NCBI GenBank assembly: GCA_022747635.1
Contig: JAKTNV010000002.1
Coordinates: forward strand, 110,704,869-110,768,868
Direction of reading: 5' to 3'
Length of the DNA stretch: 64,000 nt
DNA from: Hetaerina americana
Lineage: Eukaryota > Arthropoda > Insecta > Odonata > Calopterygidae
Under the pieces are notes generated by a model. The model did not search any database. It was not told the DNA's origin and worked only from the letters and a program-made list of their open reading frames with translations. Below are positions 58,310-64,000 of this stretch, piece by piece (position 1 is the stretch's first letter; every line of letters begins with the position of its first letter). A program made the translations under genes and the position numbers.

Positions 58310-59280
58310 AGACATATCAAAAAGGGGATATTAAAAGCAGCCAACAGAACTATAGGACCAGTAAACAGGAAAAGAACAACACACCATATATAACAGATGA
58401 GATGATCAGGTAGATACATGAGGGAAAAAATGGGAGAATTCTAACAAAGACTTGCATAAGAAAGAAGAAAGTATAAAGAGAGAAATGATAAACCCTAGTG
58501 GGAAACTTAAAGGGCGCAAGAAGCATGGTCGAGTCAAAGTGCAACATTATAGAGAGTTCACAAAAGAGGTATACATGGGTGCAAATTGGTAAAAGCAATA
58601 TCAGGAAGAGAAAATGGAAAATCTTTGTAGGCTATCAAGGATATGGCAGAAAAATTATTAAATGAGCTGCGAAATATTCAAAAAGGATGGAAAGGATAGA
58701 TGGAAGATCCATTTCGTGGCGATATTAGACCCTGCAAGCTGAGAAATAATATCAATAGGAAGAGGCCTTAAAAATTGATGAAGACTTCAGACAAGACAAT
58801 ATTAGCAATTATTGTTTTAATTAAAAATGCTTTTCACATGGTCTTAACAGATACCTGAAAATGGAAATACTTAGGAATAGAATGAGAAATTTTAATTGCA
58901 TAGATACAGAAAAATCTAATATTCTCCATTTTAAATGAAGTACACTAAGGCATCTCTCCTTGAGCCAATTATGAAACAACATTTGCATAAAACAGAGGAC
59001 TACGGTGTTAAATTGGACTGGTCCAAGGAGTTTCGATAGTGTCAGGGGAATTGATGTTGAATAGGGTAGATTAGTATTTAAAATACTTCTCTGTGAAATA
59101 AAAACGTATTCATGGAAGTGAAATCAGAGAAGGTTGAGGGAAAAGATAGAATTCCTGCTGAACTAATTAGTAAAATGAAGACCTGATAGTTTTTATGGGC
59201 TTGTTCATTGAATTTATAATGAAGGTTTTGGCTGGAAGACTTTGTTAAATCAATGTGGCTTATATACCAAATTTAAAACA
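58310..59280 (+). mobile_element. Old RTE-type LINE remnant
   Basis: 58320-58400 reads KGILKAANRTIGPVNRKRTT, matching the endonuclease-RT linker of the RTE copies (KKGLSKAAKDTIGTVNAKRT). 59100-59260 reads KDRIPAELISKMK then stops, matching the RT start. Heavily mutated, plus strand, opposite to the tandem copies. Position of the ends is approximate. Confidence 0.6.
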
Positions 59281-59534
59281 ATCGTGATGAAAATAAAACT
59301 TATTGAGTACGGGAGCTTCACAAAGTGAAATATAAGGGAAGTCAAAGAACAAAAAACAGCAATTTCAGTGTTCCGAACACTCCACACACACTTCCAATAT
59401 ACAATAGTATTATTTAAAATTCACTCCATCGAATTATCACTAGAACTGTGATGCTTAAATTAAATATTCATTGACATTACTCCATTTCTCCAGCCGACCT
59501 CGATTGCTTTCTCATGATGGTTATTCCATCTTTC

Positions 59535-59605
59535 ATCAAGGTTAACTCGCTCCTAAATACGGACGGAAAATTTCAATTAATGAAAATGATGTATACAAAA
59601 CAGTT
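59535..59605. repeat. Fragment of dispersed repeat S
   Basis: About 52 bp nearly identical to 57932-57983, far closer than copies 1 and 2 are to each other. Confidence 0.55.
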
Positions 59606-59789
59606 TACAGTTATTTCAACGTTTGCGTTTTCTTTTAGTGATGCCGGAAAACCTTGGCATTAAACCAAAATTACAACCTGCGCTAGTAACATTGTTGAAA
59701 GGTAATTAAGACAAGTCGGGTGTAAAAACAGAGCTAACAAGAAATGCGGATGTGGCACAATGCTGCAGACAGGGGGATGCTCCCCACCA

Positions 59790-59808
59790 CAGAGAGAGAG
59801 AGAGAGAG
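59790..59808. repeat. (GA)n microsatellite
   Basis: Short uninterrupted AG repeat. Confidence 0.8.
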
Positions 59809-59939
59809 ACGAAGGATGGGAAGATAGACTTAAAAGGCCAAAGCAGGGTAAGCAGTACATTCTTTAATGGCATTCCCATCCGGGAAGAGTTTAGATAAAA
59901 CACGATATTACTCGAAGTGGCACAATTGGGTAAAACTAA

Positions 59940-60810
59940 TTATTCCCTGGACACTGCCGGTCGCAATTGGAATTTTTTGTAACTACAACCCTACAGTTGC
60001 CGTCCCGTATAGTCTTTGAGAAAAATGAGTCCTTGTATCTGCTAGTTCTGGCATCATTTTTCCGAATTTTATATACATGATCCAAGCGACCAATAGAGTG
60101 CGAATAATTCTTCAGGACATCGGCGCTAAGATGTAGATTGAATTTATTTATTAAGTTCAACCTTGCATGGAATCTTTTGTCCCTTATCGATTCCCAATAC
60201 AACCACAGAAGCATTTTAGTAACGCTTTTCGTTTAACCTTTTAAAATTTTAAACAAAACGAGCTGCCCGTAGTTTAACCTTAATTTCCTGAGTGAGGTCT
60301 TCTTTCGTTGGAACCCATAAACTAAAAGCATATTATAAATAAGATACAAGAGCGTGATACCACGTTCCTTGAACTTTGAGTCACTTCTGCTGACATTGCG
60401 TATAACAAATACGAAACTTGTATATGCTTGACCGCAAATTTTACGTACGTGGGTCCCCCAGGGATAAGGATTTCTTTAAGGATTGTAACACCCGAGTAAC
60501 CGCATCTACTCCCTCTAGATAATTTTTTGCTAAATTTTAAACCAATCTAGTTGATCTCTTAAGGATATTCACCGTGTCTGCCGCGAACATCCTAGTCTTA
60601 CTTTTCAATTCGCGGTTCAAATGGTTAACAAAAATCTAGAAAACAACGGCCCGATTACACTTCTCTGAGGTACCCCCGAGGTCACTCATACGCTGTCGAA
60701 ACTAGCACCGTCAAAGACAACCTTTATGTTCCCACTCTGACAAAAATTGCTTAACTCAATTTATGCCTGCAAACTTCAATTTATGAAAACGTTTACCATG
60801 GGGAAGCTTT
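59940..60810 (-). mobile_element. Decayed CR1/Jockey-like LINE, RT and C-terminus
   Basis: On the minus strand 60690-60500 reads VTSGVPQRSVIGPLFSRFLL then a MFAADTV segment where MFADDTVIY is usual, the RT catalytic motif with one Asp lost. 60214-59936 (92 codons) reads LLWLYWESIRDKRFHARLNL, and later SRYKDSFFSKTIRDGN, the conserved C-terminal end of such elements. Many stops and frameshifts. An old insertion. Confidence 0.7.
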
Positions 60811-62480
60811 TCAAATGCCTTTCGAAAACCAAAGAGATCGCATACACTTGCCTACCACTTTCAGCCGATAAAAGGAAATCATGTGCGAGTAATCCGAATT
60901 CGGTATCGCATGAAATGGTTTTCCTGCGCGCATGCATGCTGATTGTCTCTTAAAAAGTTGAAGTTATCGAGGTATCTCTTCATTGACTGACAATAGTGTG
61001 CTAAGAAATGTTTGCAACATTTCGACAATAGTTATTGAGTTAGTACCAGCAAAGGACACTGCACGCGAAATAAAAAATATACGAACTTACCACAATTTAC
61101 ACCAGGTCTCTCCTTCGGCTGGTTTATTCCGTGTTTGTGAGTTCTTTTCACACAGGTTGAAGAGCTTTGCAGCATAGCACGTTTGAAAATGATCAACAGT
61201 TCCTCATACATCCTCCGACTTTCCTGAAACGGGTTTAAAAAACGTCGCAATATGAAAAAAAGTAGCAAAAGCTCTCATCCAAAAATACACCCGAAAAACA
61301 GTATTCCTTATACATATGCATTAATCACTTGACGGTTTGATTATATAAAATGGAACCCAGGAATTTACACGTACAGGCATCATGGGCGGGAAATCTTGAA
61401 CAGTTAGATAGACACCATATTCATAGAAATCGAGTATCAATTTCAAAAGTAAATGAATAAAATTAATTACTACTACAGTTAAAACTAAGAAGACTTTTTA
61501 ATATCCGATCGCGGCTTCTAACTTCGACATTCACAGCAACGAGATATCTTTGAACACACGGATTTGCTTTAATTAAGAGAACACCAGTGTCTTGGAGAAA
61601 ACTGATCGAACACCAGTGGGAGCCGTATTTTAAAACTCAATACACGCTAACGAATACATCGCCAATGTACTAAGTTCGGGCGTCATGGATGGCTAGAGCT
61701 ACTCACCTCCGATCGCTTCGAAGAGTCGGTGCCAACTGAGGGCGAACAAGCTAGGACGAGTAGAGTCCCGAAAAAAAGTTACGTCACAAATTAAGTCATA
61801 CGATGACGAGGTATACTGCGGGAAAGGAACAACTAATGCTAAAGTCAAACTGCATCAAGTCGTTAACCTTGACTTCAGAAATAATTATACTGAAAAGAGG
61901 TCACGGCTGCTTATCCTTTAAGATGAAGATACCTAAAATTTAATGCCGACGTCTCTTCATTTAACTCGCGTGATCGCCGTCAAATGAGACTGCCCAAAGG
62001 GCGAAGGAGACGTTAACCAAGAATGTAGGTTCAACTCATAATTTGCCGATGGGCCACATTTATCTTGCAAGGGCAATAGGCATATTATATCGCTCATCAT
62101 ATTTTTATGGGTCGGCACAGTCGGAGGAGTTGGATAAAACCCGTTAACTTGAATTTTTAGATTCAAACTAGTAGTAACACACATCAACAAACAAAATAAT
62201 GGCCAAATCGTTTAAGTTGAATAAACGGTCAAGTTTTGCCTTTTACCAGAGGAGGACTTTATTTCCTTAGGAAATAAAACGACAATTTCTGATATCCGTG
62301 CCTTATTCTTCCGATAGTGGGTGAGTTCAGTGTCCCATTTTTGTTAGCCTCCATGGGACTCGATCCAAGATTTTAATTTATCCGTAGCATGCAAAAAATT
62401 CAAAATCATAGTTAACAGGTGCGAAATAAAAGATACTGTTTACAAGTCTACCACCGTGGGAGCCAAGGGTAGGTTTTCTA
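60811..62480. other. Intergenic; possible minus-strand 5' UTR exon near 61707-61765
   Basis: Mostly anonymous. At 61739-61734 the minus strand has an initiator-like TCAGTT, then a short GC-richer stretch ending GGAG/gtgagt (last exon base 61707). This could be a noncoding first exon of a gene whose other exons I cannot see. No ORF in this stretch resembles a known protein. Confidence 0.25.
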
Positions 62481-62489
62481 ATCAAGCAA

Positions 62490-62760
62490 CTCCACTTCCA
62501 CAGCACCCTTGTACATAACTCCTTCCACATTACAGCTTTGTGCCTAATGCGATTCTCCTTCTCAGGTTCCCACAACTTTGGCCGTTTTGGAACATATCAA
62601 TTCAAAGGTAAGTAAGCTTCCATCTGCTTTAATTTTTTACCTCCTATTTTATCATTTCACTTTTCCTCCACCCCAAAAGATGCATAACTTTTGCATTTCC
62701 AAAGTTGATTCTCGTCCCATATTGATCCCGCTGTTTTTTCTAAGGTCTCAGAAAGGATTG
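62490..62760 (-). mobile_element. RTE-type LINE fragment (RT C-terminal part)
   Basis: tgcctaatgcgattctcctt, caactttggccg and cttttgcatttccaaagttg follow the RTE sequence at about 6640-6855 with roughly 25% differences. It corresponds to the region after the YADD motif. No open frame. Confidence 0.6.
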
Positions 62761-62861
62761 GAAGCTTTTGAATGATTAGAAATGATTAAAATGATGAAAA
62801 ATGGATGCGTACTGATCCGCAGTAGAATGTTGAAGACTGATAAATAAAGATATTTTAAAAA

Positions 62862-62969
62862 ATACCACGGTGAATACACCGGTTCTCGTCCAAATACCGA
62901 AGTTAAGCATCGTCGGGCCCGGATAGTACTAGAATGGGTGACCGCCTGGGAACCCCGGATGCTTTTGGC
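62862..62969 (+). rRNA. 5S rRNA 3' fragment, second copy (pseudogene)
   Basis: Starts ATACCACGGTGAATACACCG, the same 5S base as the fragment at 32697, and runs to TTTTGGC with a T-run after it. It follows an A-rich tail (ataaagatattttaaaaa) resembling the LINE 3' end at 32670-32697. The 5S 5' part is not upstream. Several bases differ from copy 1, including a change in the 3' end that would weaken the terminal stem, so it is not expected to be a working gene. Confidence 0.87.
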
Positions 62970-63880
62970 ATAAATTTTTTACGCTTTTTTTGCCGTTTTA
63001 AAACAAAATTTTAGTAGTTTTTTTACATTTTCCCCCTACTGGTACCTTAATTTCACAATTTTTACCAGCCCTTTTTACTAATTTCAGATGTTTTTCTCTA
63101 TAAGTTCGGACATTTATACATCTTCAAGGCTCTGATTCACGTGAAAGTTAATCTAGAAACTTACCAATCAAGAACTCGCACATCCATAACTGCACCACGA
63201 GGACTAAAGTTTAAGCTTTAAGTTTTTCAATGAGAGAACTCATCCATGTCTTAGAAAATCAAGAAAGGATCCCAAATTTCCCTGAGCTGCTGTCATGGTC
63301 ACGACTATCTTCTGTTTGATCTCCCACTGAACTGGCCCATTAGTGCATCATATAAACCTCAAGTAAAATATGTGCTTTTTCTAACCTTTGTGTATACAAA
63401 GGGACCCCATTTTCATCGATCAGACATCCATTCCCTTAACACAAAAAGCGACAGGATCTTAAAAAGTTTCGGCAGGGAGAGGGCTTTTGGTAGTGCTCTT
63501 TACTTGCTAAGTTTGGCCGCTGTCAATTCATAGCTCCCTCCGAAAATTATGCTTTCCTATATTCGGCTCCGGCCAAGTGCATGCCCAGAGAGCAAAATTT
63601 TACCAGCAATATGATGAGGCAGTCCTTAACGGGTATGTCGTAGTTTTCCACTCAAAACATTTTAACCTAAAATTTGGATACCTGTCAGTCGGATAGGATA
63701 ACAGTTGAATAGAAAAGGCCTAAGAAAAATCGAAGGAACATATAGAAGAACTGCATGGTAAAGAACTTAGGCCAATAAGCTTAGACGTTGAAAGAGAATA
63801 TGACATTGATTAATACAGCTTAGGTCCAGGCATACACGGCGATGAGATAGAAAGGGCATTGAGGGAGATGAAACTAAACA
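62970..63880 (+). repeat. 5S-flank composite repeat, copy 2
   Basis: 62970-63480 matches 32805-33313. 63395-63830 matches the copy nested in the hAT element (52747-53170). From about 63715 it becomes RTE reverse-transcriptase sequence on the plus strand (EGTYRRTAW-like reading, then a region matching GILDDEIERALREMKLN). It is the longest version of the unit and shows that 5S fragment, flank and RTE piece travel together. Confidence 0.75.
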
Positions 63881-64000
63881 ATATGACAGAACAACCACAG
63901 AACCAAAGGGATACGGGACATCATCAGAGGATCACATAAGAAATCTTCAAACAGCAGCTAATAAGTTTGCAAAATCAAACTAATTACGAGAGAAGTGAAT

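Overview
The window looks like arthropod nuclear DNA, most likely from an insect with a large, AT-rich, transposon-laden genome. The grounds are spliced genes with GT/AG introns, 5S rRNA sequence, long (TA)n tracts, and mariner, pogo, hAT, RTE, Jockey/CR1-like and Tx1-like elements. Species cannot be told from the sequence. I found one convincing host protein gene. Almost everything else recognisable is mobile or repetitive DNA, most of it broken.

0-19 kb: the seven last exons of an SLC46-family (proton-coupled folate transporter-like) membrane transporter run left to right from 1726 to 18140, with every splice phase consistent. Its 5' exons lie left of the window. The 12.4 kb third intron holds a ~313 bp satellite, a perfect 216 bp palindrome set in (TA)n, and three head-to-tail copies of an RTE-type LINE on the minus strand (unit 2942 bp). 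All three LINE copies share the same inactivating mutations, so they multiplied by DNA duplication after the element died.

19-29 kb: no host gene is recognisable. There is an internally deleted mariner (22181-22933) and an internally deleted pogo-type element (25875-27767). Both keep perfect terminal inverted repeats and TA target duplications, and both have lost the catalytic core of the transposase.

29-33 kb: a 3.7 kb non-LTR retrotransposon of the L1/Tx1 type sits inside a 5S rRNA gene. The first 16 nt of the 5S gene are on one side, the remaining ~108 nt follow the poly(A) tail, and ATACCA is duplicated at both ends. Its 1036-residue ORF (partial endonuclease, reverse transcriptase, CCHC knuckle) is uninterrupted. 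A second 5S 3' fragment at 62862-62969 starts at the same base after a similar A-rich tail and shares ~500 bp of downstream flank. Together these suggest a 5S-rDNA-targeting retrotransposon lineage, the most interesting item here.

33-48 kb: this is a maze of local repeats with no convincing gene. It has a ~2.5 kb repeat in two and a half copies, an array of about ten tRNA-like modules, swapped-order perfect direct repeats, and a 216 bp tandem satellite of about eight units.

48-64 kb: a full-length but broken mariner is followed by a decayed hAT element (50632-54676) with another repeat nested in it. Further right are a frameshifted Jockey-like LINE, a decayed CR1/Jockey-like LINE on the minus strand, several RTE fragments, and the second 5S fragment with its flanking repeat running to the window edge.
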